DNA of 64,000 bases. Source: Nocardia nova (GTDB taxonomy: Bacteria; Actinomycetota; Actinomycetes; Mycobacteriales; Mycobacteriaceae). Below the pieces are notes generated by a model. It saw nothing but the letters and a program-made list of their open reading frames with translations. It searched no databases and had not been told where the DNA came from. This document shows positions 34,677-43,642 of the stretch, piece by piece; positions within the stretch are counted from its first letter, which is position 1; each line of letters opens with the position of its first letter. The stretch covers positions 62,001 through 126,000 of the forward strand of contig NZ_PSZE01000009.1 of assembly GCF_002933465.1 (NCBI RefSeq). The letters are read 5' to 3'. The translations under genes and the position numbers were made by a program.

Positions 34677-36001
34677 AGGCGCAGAATCCCTATCCCAATC
34701 TGGGTTTCGATCCGGTGCCCGGAGCTCCGGACGATGTGTCGGCCCTGCGCGAGCAGATCAACACAGCTGCTGACGCGGTCAAAGAAACGAACGACCTGCT
34801 GAATCGCCTGCGCAACAGTGACGACGATGTGTGGAAAGGGCATGGGGGCGACGCCTTTCGCGCGCACTTCGACTCCACGTTGGCCCAGGACCTCGGCTAC
34901 GCACAGTCCTCACTCGAAGGTGCTGTCGGTCTGCTCGACGAGTGGCACACCGGCCTCGTCGGTTATCAGGAGAGCGCTCGCGGCCTGGAAACCGAGGCCG
35001 CCACGGCGCGCGGAGAACACGCCCGCGCGGTCACCGCTCTCCAGCAGGCCCAGTCCAATCCGGACCTCGGCCTGGCCGGTACGCGTTTCTCCGATCCCGA
35101 CCAGTTGGCCGCCGCGCAGTCTCGCCTGGACGCGGCAACGGCTCAGGTCCGTTCGGCGAGTACCGCGGTGGACAACTGCCAGGGACAGATCAATGCGATT
35201 ATTCAGCGCGCCCGCGATCTCGAAACCGAGCACGACAAACTGGCTCGGCGAATCGCCGCCGAATTGGACGCAGCGGCAAAAGATTTCGCTCCGAGTCCCC
35301 CGGACAAGAGCATCTGGGACACGATCTGCGACGCGGTGAAAGCGGTCGGAAAGTTTCTCGACGAGCACCGGCAAGGGTTGCATCAAATACTCTCCGCCGT
35401 TGCGGCGATCGGTGGCCTGGTCGCGCTCATCACTCCGCCGCCTATCGACGCCATCGGGTTCGCGGTGGGGGCGATCGCGTCGGCAGGACTGCTTGCGCTC
35501 GACCTGACCGATCCGAAAGTGCGGGCCGGCCTGATGAACGGTGAGCTCGACGCATGGAAGACAGTCGGCCTGGACGCACTCGGTCTCGCACCGGCGGGCG
35601 GGTCGGTGGTGGCCGCGGGAAAGGTGGGCTGGGGCGCTCTCCGGGCCGGCGACGCGGCGGCCGAGGCGGTAACGGCGGTGTCGGCGGGCCGGCACGCTGC
35701 CGAGTCGATCGGCATGGGTGAGCGGGTGGGCCGGGCCATGTACGAGGCGGCGACTCACGAACCAGGCCTGTTGTCGAAGGGAATAGGCTCCGCCACCGAC
35801 CTCCTGGGCAAAGTTCCCGGTGTGCCGAACAGTCTCACATCGGCGTTGGGAATGAACCAGGTCGCGGCTACCGTCTTCAAAGCGACGGGGGTTGCGGACG
35901 GTACCCACGTCACGGTTTCCACCGCGGAGGCGATCGATTTGTTCGCCCGGTCCAAGAAGGTGGTTTCGTCCTTGGTCGCGCCGTTCGGCGGGAACGACTG
36001 A
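34673..36001 (+). CDS. Putative T7SS-secreted protein with WXG-like signal domain
   Basis: A 442-residue protein. The N-terminus PYPNLGFDPVPGAPDDVSAL leads into a helical domain with DDDVWKGHGGDAFRAHF (about 50-66), the T7SS signal-domain pattern of actinobacterial polymorphic toxins and related effectors. A coiled-coil of about 100 residues follows (ARGEHARAVTALQQAQ...RARDLETEHDKLARRIAAEL), then a hydrophobic segment (LVALITPPPIDAIGFAVGAI, about 245-275) and a Gly/Ala-rich C-terminus. No catalytic toxin domain is recognised. The product of 34350 is its likely partner and the next gene could encode an immunity or accessory protein. Confidence 0.72.
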   Translation: MKAQNPYPNLGFDPVPGAPDDVSALREQINTAADAVKETNDLLNRLRNSDDDVWKGHGGDAFRAHFDSTLAQDLGYAQSSLEGAVGLLDEWHTGLVGYQESARGLETEAATARGEHARAVTALQQAQSNPDLGLAGTRFSDPDQLAAAQSRLDAATAQVRSASTAVDNCQGQINAIIQRARDLETEHDKLARRIAAELDAAAKDFAPSPPDKSIWDTICDAVKAVGKFLDEHRQGLHQILSAVAAIGGLVALITPPPIDAIGFAVGAIASAGLLALDLTDPKVRAGLMNGELDAWKTVGLDALGLAPAGGSVVAAGKVGWGALRAGDAAAEAVTAVSAGRHAAESIGMGERVGRAMYEAATHEPGLLSKGIGSATDLLGKVPGVPNSLTSALGMNQVAATVFKATGVADGTHVTVSTAEAIDLFARSKKVVSSLVAPFGGND

Positions 36002-36004
36002 CCG

Positions 36005-36664
36005 ATGGACGAGACACTGTCCGACGAGACGTCGATCGATGTCGAAGTCCGGATTCCCGAGGGGTTCATCCCACTACCACTGCGAGATATCGATGCGCCC
36101 GTGGCCCAGGTCGAGGACCTCTTCGCAAGCGCCCCGCCCGGAGAGATCTCCGCCGTGGCGCCCAAGGTCCTGCAGGCTCTTCGGATCTTTCTCAACGGAT
36201 TGGGCTCGCTCGGAGCCGTCTACTGCGGTCTCGGAAAGCATCATGCGGCAGACGGCTCGGATGTCACGTCGACGCTGGTCATCAGCTCGGTCCGATATGG
36301 CGAGCCGAAGAACCCGCGGCTGACACTTGTCGACTACCTCGTTACTCGGGGACGTGCGGACGAGTACTTGCACAGCGAGGTGGTCGATTACGCCGGTAAG
36401 AACTTCCTGCTGTCGGACCGAGTCCTGCGATTGCCGACACCGGAATGGCATGGGCCGGAACAAGACATCGAGGACGATGCGCGCGTGTACCAGATCGAGG
36501 CGGTCGTGCCGTCCCGCGACGGTGCCGTGATCGCGGTCGCGGAATTGTCGACCCCGTTCGTCGACAAGGGAGAGGAATTCGTTCCCATGATGCTCGCGAT
36601 CGCCTATTCGCTGGAGGTTCGGGGGTCGGTCCCGGCTTTCTCCCCGTCGTCACTGAATATGTGA
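36005..36664 (+). CDS. Hypothetical protein of the ESX module
   Basis: A 219-residue soluble protein, no family recognised. N-terminal VEVRIPEGFIPLPLRDIDAP and C-terminal GEEFVPMMLAIAYSLEVRGS, separated by a mixed alpha/beta part with LVISSVRYGEPKNPRLTLVDYL. It begins 3 bp after the T7SS-secreted protein and precedes the RDD gene by 7 bp, so the four genes are one unit. It may be a cognate immunity or chaperone protein; this rests on position only. Confidence 0.6.
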   Translation: MDETLSDETSIDVEVRIPEGFIPLPLRDIDAPVAQVEDLFASAPPGEISAVAPKVLQALRIFLNGLGSLGAVYCGLGKHHAADGSDVTSTLVISSVRYGEPKNPRLTLVDYLVTRGRADEYLHSEVVDYAGKNFLLSDRVLRLPTPEWHGPEQDIEDDARVYQIEAVVPSRDGAVIAVAELSTPFVDKGEEFVPMMLAIAYSLEVRGSVPAFSPSSLNM

Positions 36665-36671
36665 GTGTGCC

Positions 36672-37781
36672 ATGACCGGTTCGATCACCACGAGTCCACC
36701 GCCGGCGATCCACTGCCCCGCAACCCGCAGTGCCATGAGACGGATGGGTTGGCCGCGCACGCTGGGCCTGCTCATCGGGTTGGCTTGCGCACCACTGTGT
36801 GTGCTGCTTGTCGCACTTCGCGACAGCGCGTCCTCGCATGCGGCGCGTACGGCGCTGAGCCTGGCCATGATGGTGGCGGCGGTCGTATTCACGATCGGGA
36901 TCACGGTCGGTGGCGGGATGGTGTGGATTCACCGCCGACGCAAGCGAGCATTGAGGCGCAATCCCTGGACGGTGTGGCCGATCAACTACATCTCGACCGG
37001 GCGATACGAGTGGGTGGAGTTGCTCGACCCGCAGCGGCAGCCGATTTCCGCACTGATCTCGAGCACGTGGCGCAAGGACATCGGGAAACTGGTGGGGCAC
37101 GAGACAACCGAGGTCTGGTTTGCCGGAGACCCGCAGAAGTACGGTGTCATCTCCCGGCCCGGTGGCGGTGACCTCCGCTACGCGTACTACTCACCGTCGC
37201 GACAGCCGCCGCGCTTCACCTTTCGTGCCCCGGGGCGCGAGCGAGAGCAACGCCCGAGCGGATATGTGATGGCCGAACGGAACGGCCGGATGGTGATGGA
37301 ACAGACCGGACGTGCGGCGCCGGAATCGATTCGACACGGCTCCAGATCCGACCCGAATTATCCGTCGCCACGGATGGTGCGCCGCGTGTCGGCCTTCGTG
37401 CTGGATGCGACCATTCATCTCGCGTGCGGCGTGACGTTGGGAGTACTCGCGAGTCCGCATTTTTCGACCGCGGCGCTGCGTGCGGGCGACCGAGAACATC
37501 TCGGGCTGAATATCGGGCTCGTCGTCCTCGGCTGGCTGGCAGCCTCACTCGTCGACAGGGTGGTGATCCAGGCGGTAGTTCACACCACCGTCGGCAAGTC
37601 GCTGTTCGGGCTGGTTGCCCTGCGCCCGGACACCGGCCGGTATCCCTCCTTCGGTCGTCTCCTCGCCATCTGGCTGTTCGATGTCTATCTACCGCTCGCG
37701 ATCATCGGAAACGGCATCGGCCCGGACCACCCCGAGCACTATTTCCTGACCGCGGTTCGCCGCCGCGATATCCGCGAGTGA
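36672..37781 (+). CDS. RDD family membrane protein
   Basis: A 369-residue membrane protein. Two N-terminal helices (about 31-48 and 62-87) flank a soluble loop of ~130 residues (about 88-230) on one side of the membrane, followed by the C-terminal RDD domain. The RDD part has MVRRVSAFVLDATIHLACGV at about 236-255, the GKSLFGLVALR motif at about 312-322, and a last helix. RDD proteins are channel- or transporter-like. It is the last gene of the ESX-linked unit. Role unknown. Confidence 0.75.
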   Translation: MTGSITTSPPPAIHCPATRSAMRRMGWPRTLGLLIGLACAPLCVLLVALRDSASSHAARTALSLAMMVAAVVFTIGITVGGGMVWIHRRRKRALRRNPWTVWPINYISTGRYEWVELLDPQRQPISALISSTWRKDIGKLVGHETTEVWFAGDPQKYGVISRPGGGDLRYAYYSPSRQPPRFTFRAPGREREQRPSGYVMAERNGRMVMEQTGRAAPESIRHGSRSDPNYPSPRMVRRVSAFVLDATIHLACGVTLGVLASPHFSTAALRAGDREHLGLNIGLVVLGWLAASLVDRVVIQAVVHTTVGKSLFGLVALRPDTGRYPSFGRLLAIWLFDVYLPLAIIGNGIGPDHPEHYFLTAVRRRDIRE

Positions 37782-37842
37782 ACCAGCCCGCGAACGACAT
37801 GCCGTGATGCGGTGCCGACGAGACGTGGATCGCGGATAGTCC

Positions 37843-39066
37843 TCAGTTCGACGTCGGTGCCCAGTCGGCCGGGAAGGCGCGGTAGGTGCCCAGGGGTAGC
37901 CGGGCGTCGTAGACCATCTCGCCGGTCGGTGCGAATTCCGAGATGTGCGGAGCCATACCCCAGCCCACCAGTGTGTTGCCGTTGGGCAGTGGCTGGGCAT
38001 CGCCCATGGCGAATGCGGTCAGGCCGTCGGGATGAGTCTGGTTGCGTACCAATGTGGCTCGATGATTGTCGAAGTCCAGGTGTATCCACTGCACACTCGA
38101 CACGCCCAGTGTCTCGAAGCCGCTGGAGTTGTTGTTGAACAGGCGCAGGGTATTCGCATCGGCGAATTCCGCATCGTGCTGGAAGGCGAATTCGACGCCG
38201 GGGCCGAGGTCGAAAGTCGAATGCACGCCACCGAGTTGCCAGTTGATCGCGCCGGTGTGGATGTCGACGTCGTAGACGGTGGAGGTGTCGCGCATCGAGA
38301 TCACCAGATTCCCCGCGGGATCGAGCGCGATCGAATTCATGTGATACGGGTCGTAGGTATTGCTGCCGGGAAGTGTGCCGGGCGTGGTGGTGTCGGTGAG
38401 CGGAACGTGCTCGGCGGCGCTCCAGCGCAACAACACTCGCCTGGTCGCCACATCGACCACCGTGGCGACGGTGTCGTACATCGTGCCGTTCTTCGGGCCG
38501 CCGATCGCGGACAGATCGGCGTCCACCTCCTGGTACGACGTGATCAGCGCGCGGCCGTCGGGAGTCAAGCGGAATTCGTGCACGTCGCTGGGAGCGCCAC
38601 CGGCATCCAGGGTTTCGATGACGGTGCCGTGTTCGTCGGCGATGTAGTCGGCGCCGGAACCGTGGCCGCCGACGGTACCGCCCTGCCACCACGTCAGCAC
38701 CGGCTTGCCCTGATACGTCTGGGTGCGGAAATTGGAGACGTCCTGTCCGGCGGGCGGGGTGTAGCGCCACACTTCGTGCCCGGCCTTGTCCACGACGATA
38801 TTCGCCGGCGCGGTCGCGGGAACGGCCGACAGCGCCTTACCGGCGCCGGGCACCAACGCCGCCGCGCTGACACCGTTGCTGTAGTAGATATAGCCGGGCG
38901 TGGCGGCCGGAGTATTCACATCCACGATGTATTCGGGTGCGCCGATCGGGAAGCTCGGCAACGGTGCCGCACTCGCGCCGTGCGAGATCGATGCCGCGCC
39001 GATGCCGACCGAGGTCGCCGCCAGCGTCGCAGCGGTGCGGCGAAGGTTCTTGGCAATCCTGCCCAT
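37843..39066 (-). CDS. Secreted arylsulfotransferase-like protein
   Basis: Exported protein of 407 residues, similar to the bacterial arylsulfotransferase (ASST) family, a six-bladed beta-propeller that moves sulfate between phenols. A signal peptide ends about after ASA. Blade repeats are visible: GHEVWRYTPP, GTVIETLDAGG, NGTMYDTVATVVDVATRRVL, LVISMRDTSTVYDVDIHTGA, and FAFQHDAEF with a conserved His-Asp. It is shorter than E. coli-type ASST and no Tat/Cys handling genes are present, so activity is uncertain. It follows the AprA-like gene by 117 bp on the same strand, after a hairpin. Confidence 0.65.
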   Translation of the reverse strand: MGRIAKNLRRTAATLAATSVGIGAASISHGASAAPLPSFPIGAPEYIVDVNTPAATPGYIYYSNGVSAAALVPGAGKALSAVPATAPANIVVDKAGHEVWRYTPPAGQDVSNFRTQTYQGKPVLTWWQGGTVGGHGSGADYIADEHGTVIETLDAGGAPSDVHEFRLTPDGRALITSYQEVDADLSAIGGPKNGTMYDTVATVVDVATRRVLLRWSAAEHVPLTDTTTPGTLPGSNTYDPYHMNSIALDPAGNLVISMRDTSTVYDVDIHTGAINWQLGGVHSTFDLGPGVEFAFQHDAEFADANTLRLFNNNSSGFETLGVSSVQWIHLDFDNHRATLVRNQTHPDGLTAFAMGDAQPLPNGNTLVGWGMAPHISEFAPTGEMVYDARLPLGTYRAFPADWAPTSN

Positions 39067-39139
39067 GAGTTTCCCTCAGTTGAGTCGACCGATGATTGCG
39101 CAGAGCGTAGACCCGCTTCCTGTGGGAACGGTGAAGGCA

Positions 39140-39159
39140 GGCCGAGCCCACGCTCGGCC
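39140..39159 (-). terminator. Hairpin between AprA-like and ASST-like genes
   Basis: 8-bp inverted repeat (39140-39147 with 39152-39159) with loop CCAC, 24 bp after the AprA-like stop. It suggests that the ASST-like gene is a separate transcription unit. Confidence 0.45.
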
Positions 39160-39182
39160 CGGCGAATCACCGTCTTCGGCCC

Positions 39183-41885
39183 TCACGCCGCCTCCAGCGT
39201 GCGGCGGGCGTAGGCGCGGACGTCGGCGTCGGTATCCGCGAGTACGACCTCGAGGGCGGCGCGGACGGCCGCGTGGTCGGGCCAATGCGAGAGCGTGAGG
39301 ACGGAGGCCTTGCGGACGTCCGGATGGGGGTCGGTCAGCGCGGATTCGAGCGCCTGTGCCGCGGCTTCCGGACCCAGACCGGCCCAGCCGCGGGCGCCAC
39401 CCTCGCGGACCTGCCAGGCCGAATCCTTCAGCGCCGCAGCGAGGATCGCCGCGTCGGAAGAATCGCCGAGGCGTGCCAGTGCGGCGAGGGCCGCGGCGCG
39501 GACCAGCGGATCCCGGTCGCCGACCAGGGCGCGGATCGTGTCGGCGCCGCCGGTGCCGACCTCGGCCAGGCCGCGGGCGACCGCCACCCGGACCTCCCGG
39601 TTCTCGTCGAACGCGGCGGCGGTGAGAGCGGACCAGTCGTCGAGGGAGACCAGTGCGCGCACACCTTCGATGCGCACGCGGTGGTCGCTGTCCACCACGG
39701 CCTTGCCGAACAGGTCCGCCGAGCCGCGGCGCTGGGCGCGCAGCAGGTCCACCACCGCGGCACGCACCAGCGGATCGGGCGATTCGGCGTGTGTGGTCAA
39801 TTGCGGTGCGGGCGGCAGGATTTCGATCAACTCGCGCAGGCCCGAAACCGCTGCGGCGCGAACGCCGGCGTCGTCGTCGGCGAGGGCCGCGATCAGCGCG
39901 TCGGCGAATCCGTCCGGGGTGCCCTCGGTCAACACCGACAATGCGGTGGCTCGCACCCGTGGGTCGGCGTCGTCCAGGTAATCCCGCAGTTCGGCGACGG
40001 ACGGGCCGTCCAGACCGAGCAGAATCGCGATCCGGGGTGCGGCGGAGTCGTCGGCAGGGGCGGGGATGGTGATTCCGGGACGGGGTGCGGCGCCGGTGGC
40101 CGATGCTCCGGTACGGGGTGGGCCGGCGATCAGTTCCGGTTGTGCCACCGCGACCGGCTCGAGCTCGGCGCGCGGCAGATCCTCCCATTCCGGCACCGGC
40201 ACGAAATACGGAGCGACCGGGCGCTTCAGGAATTCCATCTCGCCGTCGGCGCCCTTGCGCAAGTTCAGGTGGTAGCGCCAGTCCTCGTCGTTGCGTTCGG
40301 GCAGGTCGGCGCGGTCGTGGTAGAGGCCCCAGCGCGATTCGGTGCGAGTCAGCGAGGAGCGGGCCGCCATCTCGGCGCAGTCGCGGATGAAATCGACCTC
40401 GGCGCATCGCATGAGTTGGTGCGGGGTGTCCGCGCCCATGCCGGCGATCTCCTGCCGCATCCGTTCGAAGGTCTCCACCGCGAGCGACAATTTGGTCTGC
40501 GTCTTCGGCGGCGCGACGTAGTCGTTCACGAACCGACGCAACTTGTATTCGACCTGCTGCTGCGGCGGGCCGTCGGGATGGCGCAGCGGACGGTAGATCA
40601 ACTCGTGCGCCGCGGCCAGCTGGTCGTCCGGAAGAGTGTGCGGCGCTGGCACTTCCGTCAGAGTCGACGATGCGTGCTCGCCCGCCAGATCCCCGTAGAC
40701 GAACGCCCCGATCATGTAGTTGTGTGGCACGCACGCCAAATCACCCGCCGCGTACAACCCCGGGACCGTGGTGCGCGCATGTTCGTCCACCCACACGCCC
40801 GAGGCGGAATGCCCACTGCACAAACCGATTTCGGAGATGTGCATCTCGATGTCGTGCGTTCGGTAGTCGTGACCGCGGTTGGCGTGGAAGGTGCCTCGGG
40901 TCGGCCGCTCGGTGGTGTGCAGGATGCCCTCGAGCGCGTCGAGCGTCTCCTCGGGCAGATGCGAGACCTTCAGATAGATGGGCCCGCGCGCGGACTCGAT
41001 CTCCCGCTTCACCTCCGCCATCATCTGCCCGGACCAGTAGTCCGAGTCGACGAAACGCTCACCGGCGGCGTTCACCTGATATCCGCCGAACGGATTGGCG
41101 ACATAGGCGCAGGCCGGCCCGTTGTAGTCCTTGATCAGCGGATTGATCTGGAAGCATTCGATGCCCGACAACTCCGCGCCGGCGTGATACGCCATCGCGT
41201 ACCCGTCGCCGGCGTTGGTCGGATTCTCGTAGGTGCCGTACAGATAGCCCGACGCCGGCAGTCCGAGCCGGCCGCACGGTCCGGTCGCCAGGATCACCGC
41301 CTTCGCGCCGACTGCCACGAACTCCCCGGTCCGGGTGTTGAGGGCGGCCGCACCGACCGCGCGACCACCGTCGGTGAGTACGCGCACCGGCATGAGCCGG
41401 TTCTCGATCCGGATCCGTTCGCGCATCCTGCGCTGCCGTAGGACGCGGTAGAGCGCCTTCTTGACGTCTTTGCCCTCGGGCATCGGCAGTACATAGGAAC
41501 CCGAGCGATGGACTCGGCGCACCGCGTACTCGCCGTAGGCGTCCTTCTCGAATTTCACACCGTAGCGCTCCAACCGCTGCACCATGGCGAAGCCGCGGGT
41601 CGCGGTCTGATACACCGTGCGCTGATTGACGATTCCGTCGTTGGCGCGGGTGATCTCGGCGACGTAGTCCTCCGGCTCGGCCTTACCGGGAATGACGGCG
41701 TTGTTCACCCCGTCCATACCCATGGCCAGGGCGCCGGAATGGCGTACATGTGCCTTCTCCAGCAGCAGAACGTTCGCGCCGTTCTCCGCTGCGGTGAGCG
41801 CGGCCATGGTGCCGGCGGTTCCGCCGCCGATCACCAGCACATCGCAGTCCAGCCGCACGGTGTCGGACAGCTCGGGGATCTTCAT
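39183..41885 (-). CDS. AprA-like FAD flavoprotein fused to HEAT repeats
   Basis: A 900-residue protein of the fumarate reductase/succinate dehydrogenase/AprA flavoprotein group with an added HEAT domain. FAD site IGGGTAGTMAA (19-29), LLLEKAHVRHSGALAMGMDG (about 40-59), and GLYAAGDLACVPHNYMIGAF at about 375-394. These match, by recall, the alpha subunit of adenylylsulfate (APS) reductase better than Sdh/Frd. A helical domain ends at about 560. After a Pro/Ala linker, residues 615-900 form about nine HEAT units (DPRVRATALSVL, DPLVRAAVVDLL, DPHPDVRKASVLTL and others). Start ATG 41885 has GGAG 8 nt upstream. The last gene of the ABC transporter operon; the ferredoxin at 45123 is its likely electron partner. 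Substrate unknown. Confidence 0.82.
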   Translation of the reverse strand: MKIPELSDTVRLDCDVLVIGGGTAGTMAALTAAENGANVLLLEKAHVRHSGALAMGMDGVNNAVIPGKAEPEDYVAEITRANDGIVNQRTVYQTATRGFAMVQRLERYGVKFEKDAYGEYAVRRVHRSGSYVLPMPEGKDVKKALYRVLRQRRMRERIRIENRLMPVRVLTDGGRAVGAAALNTRTGEFVAVGAKAVILATGPCGRLGLPASGYLYGTYENPTNAGDGYAMAYHAGAELSGIECFQINPLIKDYNGPACAYVANPFGGYQVNAAGERFVDSDYWSGQMMAEVKREIESARGPIYLKVSHLPEETLDALEGILHTTERPTRGTFHANRGHDYRTHDIEMHISEIGLCSGHSASGVWVDEHARTTVPGLYAAGDLACVPHNYMIGAFVYGDLAGEHASSTLTEVPAPHTLPDDQLAAAHELIYRPLRHPDGPPQQQVEYKLRRFVNDYVAPPKTQTKLSLAVETFERMRQEIAGMGADTPHQLMRCAEVDFIRDCAEMAARSSLTRTESRWGLYHDRADLPERNDEDWRYHLNLRKGADGEMEFLKRPVAPYFVPVPEWEDLPRAELEPVAVAQPELIAGPPRTGASATGAAPRPGITIPAPADDSAAPRIAILLGLDGPSVAELRDYLDDADPRVRATALSVLTEGTPDGFADALIAALADDDAGVRAAAVSGLRELIEILPPAPQLTTHAESPDPLVRAAVVDLLRAQRRGSADLFGKAVVDSDHRVRIEGVRALVSLDDWSALTAAAFDENREVRVAVARGLAEVGTGGADTIRALVGDRDPLVRAAALAALARLGDSSDAAILAAALKDSAWQVREGGARGWAGLGPEAAAQALESALTDPHPDVRKASVLTLSHWPDHAAVRAALEVVLADTDADVRAYARRTLEAA

Positions 41886-42008
41886 CAGCACACTCCAGAG
41901 AGGTGAATAGTCGGGGCGACAGCGCATGGGCACCGGCGCCGCGCCGGATTTGGCACAGCTCGCCATGCCGGCGGCTCGGCAGGCGGCGGGAGAGAGGCCG
42001 GGGGCGGC

Positions 42009-42764
42009 TCAGGCAGCGGCCGACCGCGGCGAACGATCGAGAGCGGCGAGGATTTCGGCACGCTCGGCACTGCGATCGACGTCCTTGCCGCGCGGGTTCG
42101 GCACCGCGATCAGCGAATGAAGCGCACGGTCGGTGCCGCCGAGTACCGCGACCCGGTCCCCGAGGGTCAGCGCCTCGTCCACGTCGTGGGTGACGAACAC
42201 GACCGTAGTGGGGTGGGTCTGCCAGGTTTGAATCAGAAGTCGTTGCATGGTGATTCGCGTCGGAGTATCCAGAGCACCGAACGGCTCGTCCATCAACACC
42301 GCCCGCGGGGCACCCGCCAGCCCGCGCGCGAGTTGTACGCGCTGGCGCATACCGCCCGACAGGCTCTTGGGCAGATAGTCGCCGAAACCGGTGAGCCCGA
42401 CCTCCTCGATCCAGCGCTCGGCCTGCGCCCGACGGGTAGCCCGCGGCTCCCCGCGCAACGTCAACGCCAGTTCGATATTGGAACGCACAGTGCGCCACGG
42501 CAACAGCGCATTGTCCTGAAACACCATCGCCCGATCGCGGGAGGGGCCGGTGATCTCGTCGCCGTCCGCGAGCGCACGTCCGGAGCGGGGCGGCAGCAGG
42601 CCGGCCAGTGCACGCAGCACCGTTGACTTCCCGCATCCGGACGGTCCGGTCAGGACGAGGATCTCGCCCGCGCGGATATCGAGCGTCAGCCCGTCCAGCA
42701 CAGGAGCGCCACCGTAGCGAAGCTCCACCTGATCGAGCCGCAAACCCATTGCGGTCGAGCTCAT
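42009..42764 (-). CDS. Sulfonate/taurine-type ABC transporter ATP-binding protein
   Basis: ATPase of the nitrate/sulfonate/taurine importer family, 251 residues. Walker A TGPSGCGKST (about 39-48), Q-loop MVFQDNALLPW, signature SLSGGMRQRVQLARGL, Walker B AVLMDEPFGALD, and H-loop FVTHDVDEALTLGDRV. It is coupled to the permease (start inside its stop, 42761-42764) and 123 bp before the AprA-like gene. The family imports anionic small molecules with a sulfonate, nitrate or pyrimidine-like group. Confidence 0.92.
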   Translation of the reverse strand: MSSTAMGLRLDQVELRYGGAPVLDGLTLDIRAGEILVLTGPSGCGKSTVLRALAGLLPPRSGRALADGDEITGPSRDRAMVFQDNALLPWRTVRSNIELALTLRGEPRATRRAQAERWIEEVGLTGFGDYLPKSLSGGMRQRVQLARGLAGAPRAVLMDEPFGALDTPTRITMQRLLIQTWQTHPTTVVFVTHDVDEALTLGDRVAVLGGTDRALHSLIAVPNPRGKDVDRSAERAEILAALDRSPRSAAA

Positions 42765-43642
42765 TTCGTCACCTCCCCGGCACGCGGCAGCCAGCGAGTG
42801 GCGCGCCGTCCCAGCAATTCGATGGCCGCCGAGGTGGCGAAGCCCAGCACGCCTATGGTGATGATGCCGACGAACACACCGGGATAGTCGACGATCGTGT
42901 ACGCCTGCCAGGTGCGGTAGCCGACCCCGAGGCGCCCGGATATCATTTCGGCCGAAACCACACAGATCCACGCCACCCCGATCCCGACCGACAGCCCGCT
43001 GAACACGCCCGGCAGGCTGCCCGGCAACACCACCCGCACCAGGACGTCCCAGCGGTTGCCGCCCAGCGTGCGCACCGATTCCTCCCAGATGGTCGGCAGT
43101 GCCCGCACCGCGTGCCGGGTGCTCACCATGATCGGGAAGTAGGCGGCGAGGAAGGTGATGAAGACGATGCCGGCCTCATCGGTGGGAAACAGCAGAATGG
43201 CCACCGGCACGATCGCGATCGCCGGAATCGGTCGGGCCAACTCGGTCAGTGGTCCGAAGATATCGGCGAACCAGCGCGAACGCCCCAGCGCCACGCCGGT
43301 CGCGACACCGATCACCGCGGCCAGCCCGAAGCCGCTGAGAATGCGGATCAGCGATTGGCCGAGGTCCAGCCAGAAGGTGTCGGTCTGCACCTGCACTTGC
43401 AGTCGGTGCAGGATCTGGGTGACCGTCGGCAGCGTATCGAAACGGACCCACAGCCGAATATGGTTGGCGGTCACCACCTGCCAGGCGATCAGCGCGACGA
43501 CGATGGAGGCCACCCGAACCAGCCGCGAGCCCCACAGCCGCGCGGTGCCGTCGTGTCCGGCGGCCGCCGCGGGGGCAGTGGTTTCCTGTGCGGTAGTGAT
43601 GTCCGGAGGGGTAGCGTCGACCGACATGGTGGTGGCGCTCAT
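42761..43642 (-). CDS. Sulfonate/taurine-type ABC transporter permease
   Basis: Inner-membrane permease of the SsuC/TauC type, 293 residues with about six helices. The first ~35 residues are cytoplasmic and Ala/Thr-rich. VVALIAWQVVTANHIRLWVR starts the membrane part, and the EAA loop EESVRTLGGNRWDVLVRVVLPGSLPG at about 195-220 contacts the ATPase. ATG 43642 overlaps the stop of the binding-protein gene. It has the standard family length apart from the N-terminal tail. Confidence 0.92.
   Translation of the reverse strand: MSATTMSVDATPPDITTAQETTAPAAAAGHDGTARLWGSRLVRVASIVVALIAWQVVTANHIRLWVRFDTLPTVTQILHRLQVQVQTDTFWLDLGQSLIRILSGFGLAAVIGVATGVALGRSRWFADIFGPLTELARPIPAIAIVPVAILLFPTDEAGIVFITFLAAYFPIMVSTRHAVRALPTIWEESVRTLGGNRWDVLVRVVLPGSLPGVFSGLSVGIGVAWICVVSAEMISGRLGVGYRTWQAYTIVDYPGVFVGIITIGVLGFATSAAIELLGRRATRWLPRAGEVTK

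Noticed and set aside
39183..41885. Succinate dehydrogenase or fumarate reductase subunit A
   Set aside because: No SdhB, SdhC or SdhD genes are near, the ferredoxin is of two-cluster AprB-like type and the sequence motifs fit the AprA group better.
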